From RGIG4079 sp045531405 (lineage in GTDB: Bacteria > Bacteroidota > Bacteroidia > Bacteroidales > Muribaculaceae), in the NCBI GenBank assembly GCA_045531405.1, contig JAZSDX010000018.1, positions 1 through 26,555 of the forward strand: a stretch of DNA of 26,555 nt. Reading direction: 5' to 3'. The notes under the pieces were generated by a model. The model saw only the letters and a program-made list of their open reading frames with translations. It ran no database searches and was not told the DNA's origin. The translations under genes and the position numbers were made by a program. This document shows positions 1 through 8,596 of the stretch, piece after piece (the stretch's first letter is position 1; each line of letters opens with the position of its first letter).

Positions 1-42
1 TCCTTTTTTTGTATTGCTTGTTACTCTACAAATTCACTCTTT

Positions 43-57
43 GGGGCTACGCGCCCC
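43..57. other. Short GC-rich inverted repeat in the left-edge non-coding stretch
   Basis: The first 140 bases hold no gene that I can support. The only structure seen is GGGGC and GCCCC around a five-base loop, followed by a smaller GTTTG/CAAAC pair at about 62-72. No T-tract follows on either strand, so a terminator is not supported. It could be the edge of a structured RNA or chance. Confidence 0.25.
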
Positions 58-140
58 AGCCGTTTGGCAAACCTGCGGTGTTTTTCATATTTTTATTTTT
101 TTACCGTAAATTTTGCACTTCGGTTTTGAATGTACAAAAA

Positions 141-170
141 TAAAAAAAGGTTGTCCCGAAAGACAACCTT
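141..170 (-). terminator. Intrinsic terminator of the initiator tRNA
   Basis: A 9-bp perfect stem (147-155 with 162-170, loop of six) is followed on the minus strand by a run of seven T. It lies nine bases beyond the tRNA 3' end, so it should end that single-gene transcript. Confidence 0.85.
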
Positions 171-178
171 GAATTTTG

Positions 179-250
<72 letters not shown>

Positions 251-264
251 ATGTTTTCTGAGTG

Positions 265-295
265 CAAAGGTAAGCACTTTTATTGAGATAGCAAA
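265..295 (-). promoter_or_regulatory. Bacteroidetes-type promoter for tRNA-fMet
   Basis: Reading the minus strand, TTTG (295-292) is followed after 19 bases by TACCTTTG (272-265), which matches the -33/-7 consensus of the phylum's housekeeping sigma factor. Transcription should begin about seven bases further, just before the mature tRNA 5' end at 250. Confidence 0.75.
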
Positions 296-522
296 ATATA
301 ACACATATTATTTTATTAAAAAATGCAAAAAGTATGTTTTTCAACATATTTTTCTTTCTATAAACATTTGCTTCACCAACTCCACCTAAATTTTCTAATT
401 TCTTAGATTATCGCATTTGCCAAGCTTTTCCTCACTTATCATCTTCTTTTAATATCTACATCTTATTATCTTTCATTTATTAAACGCCCCATATCATATT
501 TTTATTTCTAATCAATAATGTA
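296..522. other. AT-rich intergenic region between tRNA and ABC-F gene
   Basis: Together with the two promoters flanking it, this makes about 310 bases without a gene (251-560). The stretch is very AT-rich. I see no ORF with a credible start, no strong hairpin and no repeat in it. It separates divergent transcription units. Confidence 0.6.
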
Positions 523-530
523 TAACTTTG
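523..530 (+). promoter_or_regulatory. -7 box (TAACTTTG) of the ABC-F/Dabb operon
   Basis: TAACTTTG matches the TAnnTTTG consensus. Transcription would begin near 537, leaving a leader of roughly 24 bases before the ATG at 561. No clear -33 TTG is present; the matching position is T-rich. This box also rules out the upstream TTG at 528 as a start codon, because that TTG lies inside the promoter element. Confidence 0.65.
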
Positions 531-560
531 CAGTCTGAAAAATTAAGACACATTATAATA

Positions 561-2174
561 ATGATTGCAGTAAACAATTTAGGAATCCAATTTGGTAAAA
601 GAGTTTTATTTCAAGACGTAAATCTAAAGTTCACCCCAGGCAACTGCTATGGTATTATTGGAGCAAATGGCGCCGGGAAATCTACTTTAATGCGAATCCT
701 CAGCGACCAGCTTTCTCCAACTCAAGGTTCTGTAACTCAAGGGCCTGGTGAACGCATGAGCGTACTAAGCCAAGATCACTTTGAGTTTGATGAATGTACG
801 GTAATGAGCACCGTTTTGCGTGGGCACACCGTATTGTGGGATATTATGCAAGAAAAAGATGCACTATATTGCAAAGAAGACTTTAGCGATGCCGATGGTG
901 TTCGTGCGGCAGAACTTGAAGAAAAGTTTGCCGAGCTTGAAGGTTGGAACGCCGAAAGCGATGCTGCGGCATTATTAAGTGGGCTTGGCATCAAAGAAGA
1001 TCGTCACTACATGTTAATGAAAGACATGAGTGGTAATGAAAAAGTGCGTGTTCTCCTTGCGAAAGCTCTTTTTGGGAACCCCGACAATCTATTACTTGAT
1101 GAGCCAACCAATGACCTCGATCTTGAAACTGTTGCTTGGCTTGAAGAATATCTATCTAATTTTGAAAATACAGTGTTGGTTGTATCTCACGACCGTCACT
1201 TCCTTGACTCGGTGTGTACCCACACTCTCGACATCGACTACAACAAAGTAAGTCTTTTTGCAGGCAACTATAGTTATTGGTACGAGTCTTCTCAATTAGC
1301 TCTTCGTCAACAACAACAACAAAATAAAAAGGCCGAAGAAAAACGCAAAGAGTTGCTTGAGTTTATACAACGCTTCTCTGCCAACGTGGCAAAATCAAAA
1401 CAAACAACATCTCGCAAAAAGATGCTTGAGAAGCTTAACGTTGAAGAGATTCAGCCATCATCTCGCCGTTATCCCGGTATAATATTCACACCATCTCGTG
1501 AGCCCGGCAATAAAATTCTCGAAGTAAAAGGGCTTACTGCCAGCATCGATGGAGAATTACTATTCAAAGATGTAAATTTCCAAATCGAGAAAGGTGACAA
1601 AGTTGCATTCTTAAGTCGCGATCCTCGTGCAATGACTGCTCTTTTTGAAATCATCAATGGCAATCGCAAAGCCGACGAAGGCTCTTATGACTGGGGGCAA
1701 ACCATTACCACTGCATATCTCCCACTCGACAATTCAGCATTTTTCAATACCGATCTAAATCTTGTAGATTGGCTATGTCAATTTAGCGAAGATTCAAGCG
1801 AAATATACCTTAAAGGATTCCTTGGAAAAATGCTTTTCTCGGGAGAAGAAGTATTAAAGAAAGCGTCGGTATTATCCGGTGGCGAAAAAATGCGTTGCAT
1901 GATTGCCCGCATGATGCTTAAAGATGCCAATACTTTGGTACTTGACTCCCCTACCAACCACCTCGATTTGGAATCAATTCAAGCGTTCAACAATACACTT
2001 CAAAACTTCAAAGGTAACATCCTAATGTCGTCACATGACCACGAGTTTATCCAAACTGTTGCGACTCGAATCATTGAATTAACTCCAAATGGCATCATTG
2101 ACAAAATGATGGATTATGACGACTATATCACAGATGAAAAAGTGCTTGCAGCAAGAGAACGTCTTTATAACTAA
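561..2174 (+). CDS. YbiT-like ABC-F ATPase with a degenerate second nucleotide site
   Basis: This 537-aa soluble protein has two ABC domains and no membrane segment, as in ABC-F ATPases that act on ribosomes. The linker (residues about 250-310) is helical and charged, as in YbiT. Domain 1 has Walker A GANGAGKST (34-42), Walker B ending in D180-E181 and H210. Its signature is MSGNEK (156-161) instead of LSGGQ. In domain 2 the P-loop position reads SRDPRAMT (352-359), without the lysine, and Walker B reads LDSPTNHLD with S463 in place of the catalytic Glu. The domain 2 signature LSGGEK (438-443) and H492 are intact. Only one composite ATP site is therefore complete. ATG 561 is preferred to TTG 528, which sits in the promoter. 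A Dabb gene follows after 22 bp. The exact substrate or ribosomal role is unknown. Confidence 0.93.
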   Translation: MIAVNNLGIQFGKRVLFQDVNLKFTPGNCYGIIGANGAGKSTLMRILSDQLSPTQGSVTQGPGERMSVLSQDHFEFDECTVMSTVLRGHTVLWDIMQEKDALYCKEDFSDADGVRAAELEEKFAELEGWNAESDAAALLSGLGIKEDRHYMLMKDMSGNEKVRVLLAKALFGNPDNLLLDEPTNDLDLETVAWLEEYLSNFENTVLVVSHDRHFLDSVCTHTLDIDYNKVSLFAGNYSYWYESSQLALRQQQQQNKKAEEKRKELLEFIQRFSANVAKSKQTTSRKKMLEKLNVEEIQPSSRRYPGIIFTPSREPGNKILEVKGLTASIDGELLFKDVNFQIEKGDKVAFLSRDPRAMTALFEIINGNRKADEGSYDWGQTITTAYLPLDNSAFFNTDLNLVDWLCQFSEDSSEIYLKGFLGKMLFSGEEVLKKASVLSGGEKMRCMIARMMLKDANTLVLDSPTNHLDLESIQAFNNTLQNFKGNILMSSHDHEFIQTVATRIIELTPNGIIDKMMDYDDYITDEKVLAARERLYN

Positions 2175-2196
2175 TAATACATTAAACTAAAACAAA

Positions 2197-2490
2197 ATGG
2201 TTAAACATATCGTAGCATTCAAACTTACAGGCACAGACGCTGAACGTCGCGAGGTTGCACAAAAATTCAAAGACGCCTTAATGGCACTTCCTGAACAAAT
2301 CGATGTACTTCAATCTATGGAAGTGGGTATAAATGAAAATCCTAATGAAACATGGGACGTTGTCCTCTCAGCAGTCGTTCCCTCAATGGCAGATGTAGAA
2401 ACATACGCAAAACATCCTGCCCACGTTGCTGCCGCCGGATTACTTGCAGGTCACAAAGGCGACCGTGCATGTGTAGATTACGAATTCTAA
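2197..2490 (+). CDS. Dabb (stress-responsive A/B barrel) domain protein
   Basis: This 97-aa protein consists of a single Dabb domain. It opens with the typical first strand (VKHIVAFKL) and has the conserved Y-x-x-H-P-x-H segment (YAKHPAH) near residue 75-81. Dabb proteins are small dimeric ferredoxin-like alpha/beta barrels. Members occur in plants as stress proteins and in bacteria mostly without assigned substrates, so no reaction can be stated. It lies 22 bp after the ABC-F gene and before a strong terminator, so the two are probably co-transcribed. ATG 2197 is the first Met and gives the full domain. Length is normal for the family. Confidence 0.88.
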   Translation: MVKHIVAFKLTGTDAERREVAQKFKDALMALPEQIDVLQSMEVGINENPNETWDVVLSAVVPSMADVETYAKHPAHVAAAGLLAGHKGDRACVDYEF

Positions 2491-2507
2491 TAAGTTCTAT
2501 CAACCAA

Positions 2508-2540
2508 TAAAAAAAGCACTCCCTCGGAGTGCTTTTTTTA
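2508..2540. terminator. Bidirectional terminator between convergent units
   Basis: The stem AGCACTCC/GGAGTGCT (2515-2522 with 2526-2533, three-base loop) is flanked by A-runs on the left and T-runs on the right. It can end the ABC-F/Dabb transcript on the plus strand and the DUF4923 transcript on the minus strand, whose stop lies 26 bases beyond it. Confidence 0.88.
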
Positions 2541-2565
2541 TTATTTCATCATTATTTTATATGCG

Positions 2566-3198
2566 TTATTGCTTTTTTAACTTAAATCCTGCCGTTATAC
2601 CTTCATAACTATCAACTAATGAAATCAAGCTTTTGATTGTTTCAGCATTTGAATATTTTGAAATTTTCTTAGCCAATTCCACCAGCTTCTTCACATTAAA
2701 TGTAATACTTAATGTGCTACCCGACAAAGTTGTATATGCTTTTAATTTCCCAATTTTAACTTTTCCAAATGCCTTAAAGTTAAATATCATTGTCCCATTT
2801 TCTCCTTTTTCTATCACACCTTTTAATGTAGCATATTTAGTCTTCATTGAAAAAGATGCATCTTCAGCAACTGTCAATTTCAAATTATCTAACCCCACAC
2901 TCTTATAATATGATACCAACTCGTTTTCTATTTGTGATGAAGCTGCCGAACCGCCAACTTTTTTCAATATATCAGCACTTTGAAATCCAACAGCCGGACT
3001 ACTATAATTCCACGTTCCGACAAGTTGATTTAATTCAATATTATCTGTTGCTACTATATTACCCAAAATACTCCCAATTGTAGATGATGTTGAGCCTTCT
3101 GACCCCGACACCTTTTCTATTATTGTACCTAAATTTAATTGAGCTCCAGCATTAATTGCAATTACAAGGGAGAGACCCAAAAATACAATTTTCTTCAT
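2566..3198 (-). CDS. DUF4923 family secreted lipocalin-like protein
   Basis: This 210-aa protein has a Sec signal peptide (MKKIVFLGLSLVIAINAGAQ, cleavage near residue 19) and no lipobox cysteine, so it is probably periplasmic or outer-membrane associated. The mature part shows the segment LVGTWNYSSPAVGF (residues about 59-72), followed by beta-strand-rich sequence ending in AGFKLKK. This pattern matches the DUF4923 family of Bacteroidales, which is described as lipocalin-like. No ligand or function is established, and no catalytic motif is visible. The gene starts 23 bp after the end of the nucleotide-sugar dehydratase gene and has no clear promoter of its own, so it is probably the second gene of that unit. 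Recognition is by pattern, with no database check. Confidence 0.8.
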   Translation of the reverse strand: MKKIVFLGLSLVIAINAGAQLNLGTIIEKVSGSEGSTSSTIGSILGNIVATDNIELNQLVGTWNYSSPAVGFQSADILKKVGGSAASSQIENELVSYYKSVGLDNLKLTVAEDASFSMKTKYATLKGVIEKGENGTMIFNFKAFGKVKIGKLKAYTTLSGSTLSITFNVKKLVELAKKISKYSNAETIKSLISLVDSYEGITAGFKLKKQ

Positions 3199-3221
3199 TT
3201 TTTTATTTTTATAGATTATAT

Positions 3222-5186
3222 TTAGTTTATTACATTTTCTATTTCATTATCAACATCTTGCCACTTTGAGTTTTGAGATTTATACTCCGGCACAATAACC
3301 TTCATCTCGGCAACTATATCATGCAAATTGTCATTTTCTAATTGAGATTCTAAGTTTATCAAATGTTTTTCGATTTCCTCATATTCATAAGTTCTCACTT
3401 TTGCTATCATAATTTTTTTATGAGTAGTAGCCATTGTGCGTTCCTTATGATTCAGTAGCTCTTCATATAATTTTTCTCCCGGTCGCAATCCTGTTTCAAC
3501 AATTTGTATATCTACATTCGGGCGCAATCCTGCAAGAGATATCATGCGAGAAGCCAAATCATAAATTTTTATTGGTTTACCCATATCAAATATATAGATT
3601 TCACCACCCATCCCCATACATCCGGCTTCAAGCACTAATTGACAGGCTTCGGGTATTGTCATAAAGTATCTGATAATATCTTTATGAGTAACTGTAACCG
3701 GCCCCCCCTCTTCGATTTGTTGTCTAAATCGAGGAATAACTGAGCCATTGCTTCCCAATACATTTCCAAAGCGAGTGGTTATAAAACGAGTGCGATGACC
3801 ATCGCGAGATTTATTTTGATAATAGAATAATGACTGAACATAAATCTCAGCGATACGTTTTGATGCACCCATTACATTTGTTGGATTTACAGCCTTATCG
3901 GTTGAAATCATAACAAACTTATCCACATCATATTTTATCGACAAATCGGCAATAATCTTAGTCCCAAACACATTTGTATATACTGCCTCCGACGGATTAT
4001 TTTCCATCATAGGCACATGTTTATAAGCCGCAGCATGGAACACATATCGAGGTTTAAATTGCTTAAATATTTGTTCCATCCTATTACGATTTGTAATATC
4101 TCCAATAAACATTGTCACCTTTATTTCAGGGAAATGCTCTTCCAATTCCAATTGCAATTCATGCATCGGTGTTTCAGCTTGATCCACGAGCAATATTTCT
4201 TTTGCGTCAAATGTAGCTACTTGTCTTACTATTTCAGATCCTATTGAACCTGCGGCTCCGGTAATTAATATCACTTGATCGCGCAATTGTTGTTCAATCA
4301 ATGGGTTGTTATTTCTAATCACTTCGCGGCCTAACAAATCTTCAATCTTTATATTTTGAACATGAGTAGATAACGAAGGCATTGATTTTCCATCAACATC
4401 AAATTCTTCAACCTGATTCAACATCAACAATTTGATATTGTTATTCAAAAAAATATCAGCAAACTCACTTCTCATCAGCTCAATTTGAGTAGAAAGGAAT
4501 AGCAACGTTTCACAATGATATTTTTCAAATATTTGAGTAACTGCATCAGCATCAAATTTCACAATCGGAATCCCATTTACTGTAGTATCAATCTTTTTAT
4601 CAGAAAGGCTCAACAAAGCCACGGGATCAAAACGACCATCGGCTTCATTTTTTAATGCACTTGCCAAAACAAATGAGTTTATTGCCGAGCCCAAAACTAT
4701 CACAGGTTTGCGCTTAACTCCCACCCCATTTATTAATGCATATAAATATTTTACCACCAATCGCATACACATCATCAACGAAAAAGCAAATACGCCAATG
4801 ATAAATATATTCCAAATGCTAAAATATCTTTGTCCGGTCATTATCTCAAGACCAAATACAACACCAACCAATGTGAATGATGATCCTACCACAAGCATCA
4901 CAACGCGATAGATATCCTCTATTACTGACAATCGCACTATGTACTGAAACGACTTAAAGACAAAGCTATATGTTAAATAAGTCAATAGAACAAATCCCAC
5001 CTTAACCGATGGTGCATATAATACACTATCACCTTTGAGCGTATCGTTAAATAAGAAAATTAACACACAACTCAATGCAACGATTGTCATATCAGCAAGT
5101 AACACGGTCCAACGTGGAGCAGGCGTTGCAGCCACAATTTTCATAAACGACAATCGTGATAATTTGAGTAGCAATCTTCGACTCAT
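3222..5186 (-). CDS. Membrane-bound nucleotide-sugar 4,6-dehydratase (FlaA1/CapD/WbpM type)
   Basis: This 654-aa enzyme belongs to the long form of UDP-GlcNAc 4,6-dehydratases, which supply 4-keto-6-deoxy sugars for capsule, O-antigen or glycoprotein glycans. Four membrane helices (about 27-47, 62-80, 93-116, 123-150) precede a first, degenerate Rossmann-like domain (about 160-260). A short-chain dehydrogenase domain follows, with NAD motif GAAGSIGSE (310-318), GDI (362-364), the active-site region S428-T-D-K431 and M439-x3-K443. Met in place of the usual catalytic Tyr is characteristic of the WbpM-like long form. Length is usual. It lies alone with a DUF4923 gene and not in a polysaccharide cluster. 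A later Met at residue 15 could be the true start. Confidence 0.93.
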   Translation of the reverse strand: MSRRLLLKLSRLSFMKIVAATPAPRWTVLLADMTIVALSCVLIFLFNDTLKGDSVLYAPSVKVGFVLLTYLTYSFVFKSFQYIVRLSVIEDIYRVVMLVVGSSFTLVGVVFGLEIMTGQRYFSIWNIFIIGVFAFSLMMCMRLVVKYLYALINGVGVKRKPVIVLGSAINSFVLASALKNEADGRFDPVALLSLSDKKIDTTVNGIPIVKFDADAVTQIFEKYHCETLLFLSTQIELMRSEFADIFLNNNIKLLMLNQVEEFDVDGKSMPSLSTHVQNIKIEDLLGREVIRNNNPLIEQQLRDQVILITGAAGSIGSEIVRQVATFDAKEILLVDQAETPMHELQLELEEHFPEIKVTMFIGDITNRNRMEQIFKQFKPRYVFHAAAYKHVPMMENNPSEAVYTNVFGTKIIADLSIKYDVDKFVMISTDKAVNPTNVMGASKRIAEIYVQSLFYYQNKSRDGHRTRFITTRFGNVLGSNGSVIPRFRQQIEEGGPVTVTHKDIIRYFMTIPEACQLVLEAGCMGMGGEIYIFDMGKPIKIYDLASRMISLAGLRPNVDIQIVETGLRPGEKLYEELLNHKERTMATTHKKIMIAKVRTYEYEEIEKHLINLESQLENDNLHDIVAEMKVIVPEYKSQNSKWQDVDNEIENVIN

Positions 5187-5227
5187 ATTCTGATTTGAGT
5201 TATTTCAACACTTTTGGCTATTTTCAA

Positions 5228-5258
5228 CAAAGATAGTTCTATTTTTCTGAAAAACAAA
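5228..5258 (-). promoter_or_regulatory. Promoter of the dehydratase/DUF4923 unit
   Basis: On the minus strand TTTG (5258-5255) is followed after 19 bases by TATCTTTG (5235-5228), a good match to the phylum consensus. The leader to ATG 5186 would be about 35 bases. Confidence 0.7.
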
Positions 5259-5355
5259 TTAATTTCGGTGCAATCGTCTTTTAACACCCAAAATTTAAGA
5301 TTTATCATATTTTACATTCTATACTCAGTTTTGTTAATTTGTCCTAATCCCCGTT

Positions 5356-5387
5356 ATTGCTTTTTTCTTATAAAATGAGTACCTTTG
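5356..5387 (+). promoter_or_regulatory. Promoter of the DUF4493-OMP-OMP-PCMD operon
   Basis: ATTG (5356-5359) and TACCTTTG (5380-5387) are separated by 20 bases, fitting the -33/-7 pattern. The leader to ATG 5452 is about 58 bases and extremely AT-rich. It diverges from the dehydratase promoter 120 bases away. Confidence 0.7.
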
Positions 5388-5451
5388 TGGCTTATTTGAA
5401 ATTAATTAACTTCATAAATATTATTAAACTGCTAATTTTACAAATTAAAAT

Positions 5452-6948
5452 ATGAAAAAAATCAGTTTTTTATTTTTGTCAGCAATAATTGCATTCATTC
5501 TCCCCTCTTGCAATGACGAAGATTGGAATGGCGATGAATTGCTCAAAACCGAAGGGACTCTGTCTTTATCGTCTTTGAATATTGAATTTTCCGAGGTTGA
5601 CACCAATGGTTCTACCAACACTGAATCAATTGATGTTTCAAATTTTATCATAAACATCATTAACCAACAATCTCAAATCATCAACACTTGGAATTATAAA
5701 AACATCCCCGACGAAATAATATTAAAAACCGGAGAATATACTATCGAAGTTAAATCTCACGACACAGAAACTGCATTATGGGAAACTCCATATTATTATG
5801 GTTCTCATAAAATCAGAGTAACCGAAAATGAGACTCATGCGATTGACAATATCACATGTTCACTTTCTAATGTTATTATATCTATCAATTATAGTGACGA
5901 TTTATTTCAGCTATTAAATGAGAATAGCAATGTCAAAATTTCGCTTGGCAATGCAACTCTCGAATACTCTCGCGATGAAGTTAGAGCAGGCCATTTTATT
6001 CTTCCTTCAGCCAGCTCCGTCGTTATTGCTGAAATGTCTGCAATCATCGACAATGAGACATTTACGGTTATCAAAAACATTCCAAATATAGAAATAGGCA
6101 AACACTACGTCATTTCTTTCTCTACCGAGGACCTCACCAATTTTGTTAATCCTTATGCGCCGTCAATCACAAGTGAGACGCTAAACCTTGACAGCATTAA
6201 CGTTATAACTTCAGACATTATCGCAAAAGTTGACATCAATGCACCTTTTGGCATTAATAACTTCATTGTGGATATCATTTCGGAGCAACTCACTAAAGAA
6301 ATGTTACAAGATGTAGGACTTGACTCAACATTCGACCTTGCATATCCCGGAGAATTACAAGAGCCTTTGACCGAGCTTGGATTCCCAACAGGTGACGCTG
6401 TTATTGGAAAAACTCAATTAGCGTTTGACATTACCGATTTTATGCAATTATTGGTTTTATTCCCCGGACAACACCAATTCAAATTAACCATTACCGACTC
6501 TAATGGTTATACAACAACCAAAACGCTATCATTCCTTGCTCCACAAGTTGACAACTCTATACCCACAATCACCAGCGAAACGTTAGATCTTAATAGTACC
6601 AACATTATAACAGAGGACATTATCGCAAAAGTTGACATTAATGCACCTAATGGCATTAAAAATTTCATTGTGGATATCATTTCGGAACAACTCACTAAAG
6701 AGTTGTTGCAGGAAGTTGGTCTTGACTCAACATTCGACCTCGCATACCCCGGAGAGTTACATGAACCTTTAACCGAACTCGGGTTCCCCACCGGCGACGC
6801 TGTTATTGGGAAAACTCAATTAGCGTTTGACATTACCGATTTTATGCAATTATTAGTTCTATTCCCCGGACAGCACCAATTCAAATTAACTATTACCGAT
6901 TCTAATGGGAATGTGGTTTCAAAAACCTTAACATTCCTTGCCCAATAA
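5452..6948 (+). CDS. DUF4493-domain lipoprotein with two near-identical C-terminal domains
   Basis: This 498-aa protein begins with a lipoprotein signal peptide ending in the lipobox LPSC (Cys20), followed by acidic N-D-E-D, which in Bacteroidetes is often linked with export to the cell surface. Residues about 30-225 match DUF4493: a strand reading NFIINIINQQ, then TWNYKNIPD, GEYTIEV and the W-x-x-PYYYGSH segment, resembling the beta-sandwich folds of fimbrillin-like proteins. Residues 237-370 and 371-498 are tandem copies of one 134-aa beta-rich domain. I see no enzyme motif. It is the first gene of a four-gene envelope operon ending in a PCMD lipoprotein. Surface adhesion or assembly is inference. 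Confidence 0.85.
   Translation: MKKISFLFLSAIIAFILPSCNDEDWNGDELLKTEGTLSLSSLNIEFSEVDTNGSTNTESIDVSNFIINIINQQSQIINTWNYKNIPDEIILKTGEYTIEVKSHDTETALWETPYYYGSHKIRVTENETHAIDNITCSLSNVIISINYSDDLFQLLNENSNVKISLGNATLEYSRDEVRAGHFILPSASSVVIAEMSAIIDNETFTVIKNIPNIEIGKHYVISFSTEDLTNFVNPYAPSITSETLNLDSINVITSDIIAKVDINAPFGINNFIVDIISEQLTKEMLQDVGLDSTFDLAYPGELQEPLTELGFPTGDAVIGKTQLAFDITDFMQLLVLFPGQHQFKLTITDSNGYTTTKTLSFLAPQVDNSIPTITSETLDLNSTNIITEDIIAKVDINAPNGIKNFIVDIISEQLTKELLQEVGLDSTFDLAYPGELHEPLTELGFPTGDAVIGKTQLAFDITDFMQLLVLFPGQHQFKLTITDSNGNVVSKTLTFLAQ
6160..6945 (+). repeat. 402-bp tandem duplication inside the DUF4493 gene
   Basis: Copy 1 (6160-6561) and copy 2 (6562-6945) encode the same domain. Most differences are at third codon positions, while protein identity is very high over the central part (for example the shared DLAYPGEL, LTELGFPTGDAVIGKTQLAF and DFMQLLVLFPGQHQFKLTI). 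This indicates duplication followed by purifying selection or gene conversion. Confidence 0.9.
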
Positions 6949-6983
6949 ACTAAGCATTAAACTACAATTAATAAATATATCAC

Positions 6984-7736
6984 ATGAAAATTCTAAGATT
7001 TGTAGTGTGCGCATTATTGGCTTTCGGCATATATAGCAACATATATGCTCAAGATAACCAAGAGCCACAACCATTCAAACGAGATCTTGAACAAGTTCCA
7101 TTTATTCCCAAAGGACAATGGATTACCGGAATAAATGTTAACTACTCTCAATCAAGCAGTGACAACTATCAATTCTTTATAATCGAAGACATAAATAGCG
7201 ATAGTTACTCTTTCAAAGTTAGTCCAATGGCAATGTATGCATTCAAAGACGACCTCGCGATTGGTGGACGTTTTGCATATTCACGTCAAATGACAAAAAT
7301 GCAATCAGGAAACGTAGTAATTGATTCTGAAACCGATTACAATATTGACAATCTATATAGTTTAAGCCATAATTATTATGGCACGGCAGCATTTCGCAAT
7401 TATTTAAGCATGGGCAAGAGTAAGCGATTTGGCTTCTTCAATGAAGTTCAATTAGAAGTCGGAGATGGCCAATCAATACTATGTAATGGCAGTGGAAATG
7501 ATTTGTCGGGCACCTATGAACGAAGCTTTTCTGTTGGCATTGGATTATCTCCCGGCGTTGTTATGTTTCTCAACGACTACTCTGCAATAGAAGTAAATGT
7601 CGGTATTATTGGTTTTAATTATTCACACACTAAAGCGACCACCGACCAAATCTATGTATCAAATAGAAAAAGTTCATCGGCCAACTTTAAGTTAAACCTC
7701 TTGTCAATCTCTTTTGGAGTTGCATTTTACCTATAA
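6984..7736 (+). CDS. Outer-membrane beta-barrel protein (paralogue A)
   Basis: This 250-aa protein has a signal peptide cleaved after ANIYA-like residues near 22 (YA|QD). The mature chain is rich in alternating hydrophobic/polar strands and ends in an aromatic-hydrophobic strand (FGVAFYL), as expected for a BAM-inserted barrel. Landmarks are FIPKGQWITGINVNYSQ (about 41-57), KVSPMAMYAF, YGTAAFRNYL, KSKRFGFFNE and LSPGVVMFLNDYSA. The next gene has the same landmarks, so the two are paralogues. It starts 35 bp after the DUF4493 gene. The number of strands cannot be fixed by eye; about eight to ten would fit. No substrate is known. Confidence 0.82.
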   Translation: MKILRFVVCALLAFGIYSNIYAQDNQEPQPFKRDLEQVPFIPKGQWITGINVNYSQSSSDNYQFFIIEDINSDSYSFKVSPMAMYAFKDDLAIGGRFAYSRQMTKMQSGNVVIDSETDYNIDNLYSLSHNYYGTAAFRNYLSMGKSKRFGFFNEVQLEVGDGQSILCNGSGNDLSGTYERSFSVGIGLSPGVVMFLNDYSAIEVNVGIIGFNYSHTKATTDQIYVSNRKSSSANFKLNLLSISFGVAFYL

Positions 7737-7741
7737 TCACA

Positions 7742-8584
7742 ATGAAACGACTAAATATATATATAATCGCTGCATTGATGTCAAGCATAACATCATCAAT
7801 AGCAACTGCATCTGAAAATGTCACCGACACTACCACATTTGACGATTTATTAAATGAAAAAGTAATAGTTGGAAACGACACCGTAAGCATTGTTATTCCC
7901 CAAAAAAACTTTGGTAGATATGACCGTGGGCTACATAACTTCTTATATATTCCAAAAGGAGATTGGGTATTTGGTCTCAATGCCTCTTATGGACAATTTG
8001 ATGCCGATGACGTTCAAGTGTTATCAATATTAAAAGATTTTGACTTTGGAGGCGAGATTTATTCAATCAAGCCTTCGGCTTCATACTTTTTCAAGAACAA
8101 TCAATCTATTGGTCTTAGAATTAATTACACTAACGCATCTGCATGCATCGAAAATCTAACAATCGATTTTGACGAAGATATCAATTTCTCAATTAAAGAT
8201 GTTAGCTATAATGCCGAAACCTATGGAGCTTCAGTATTTTATCGCAATTATATCGGACTTGATCGTTCTAAACGATTTGCCATTTTTAACGAAGCAGAAT
8301 TATCTTATAGTGGTGGCTCATCGGCATTCAAAAGATATTATAACGGAGAACTTAGAGACACTAGAACTACTGTAAACGAAGCCAAATTAAGTTTCAGTCC
8401 CGGAGTATGTGTATTCATCCATGAATATGTATCATTTAATGTATCATTTGGAGTATTGGGGCTATACCTTCGCAATGAAGAACAAAAGACTAATGGAGTT
8501 GAAGAGGGTTCACGATTCTCAAGTGGTGCTAATTTCAAATTCAATCTTTTCAACATTAACTTTGGGCTTGGCATTAATATTTAA
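7742..8584 (+). CDS. Outer-membrane beta-barrel protein (paralogue B)
   Basis: This 280-aa protein has a signal peptide (MKRLNIYIIAALMSSITSSI, cleavage near ATA|SE). A mature N-terminal extension of about 45 residues is absent from paralogue A. Then come the shared landmarks: YIPKGDWVFGLNASYGQ, IKPSASYFFKNN, YGASVFYRNYIG, RSKRFAIFNE, FSPGVCVFIHEY, and a closing strand ending FGLGINI. It starts 5 bp after paralogue A and ends 12 bp before the PCMD gene, so translation is probably coupled. Divergence from A is considerable outside the landmarks, which indicates an old duplication with possible specialisation. Confidence 0.82.
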   Translation: MKRLNIYIIAALMSSITSSIATASENVTDTTTFDDLLNEKVIVGNDTVSIVIPQKNFGRYDRGLHNFLYIPKGDWVFGLNASYGQFDADDVQVLSILKDFDFGGEIYSIKPSASYFFKNNQSIGLRINYTNASACIENLTIDFDEDINFSIKDVSYNAETYGASVFYRNYIGLDRSKRFAIFNEAELSYSGGSSAFKRYYNGELRDTRTTVNEAKLSFSPGVCVFIHEYVSFNVSFGVLGLYLRNEEQKTNGVEEGSRFSSGANFKFNLFNINFGLGINI

Positions 8585-8596
8585 TATATTGCAATT

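Noticed and set aside
528..560. TTG start extending the ABC-F protein by 11 residues
   Set aside because: The codon lies within the -7 box TAACTTTG, and the extension lacks family similarity. ATG 561 opens directly into the first ABC strand.
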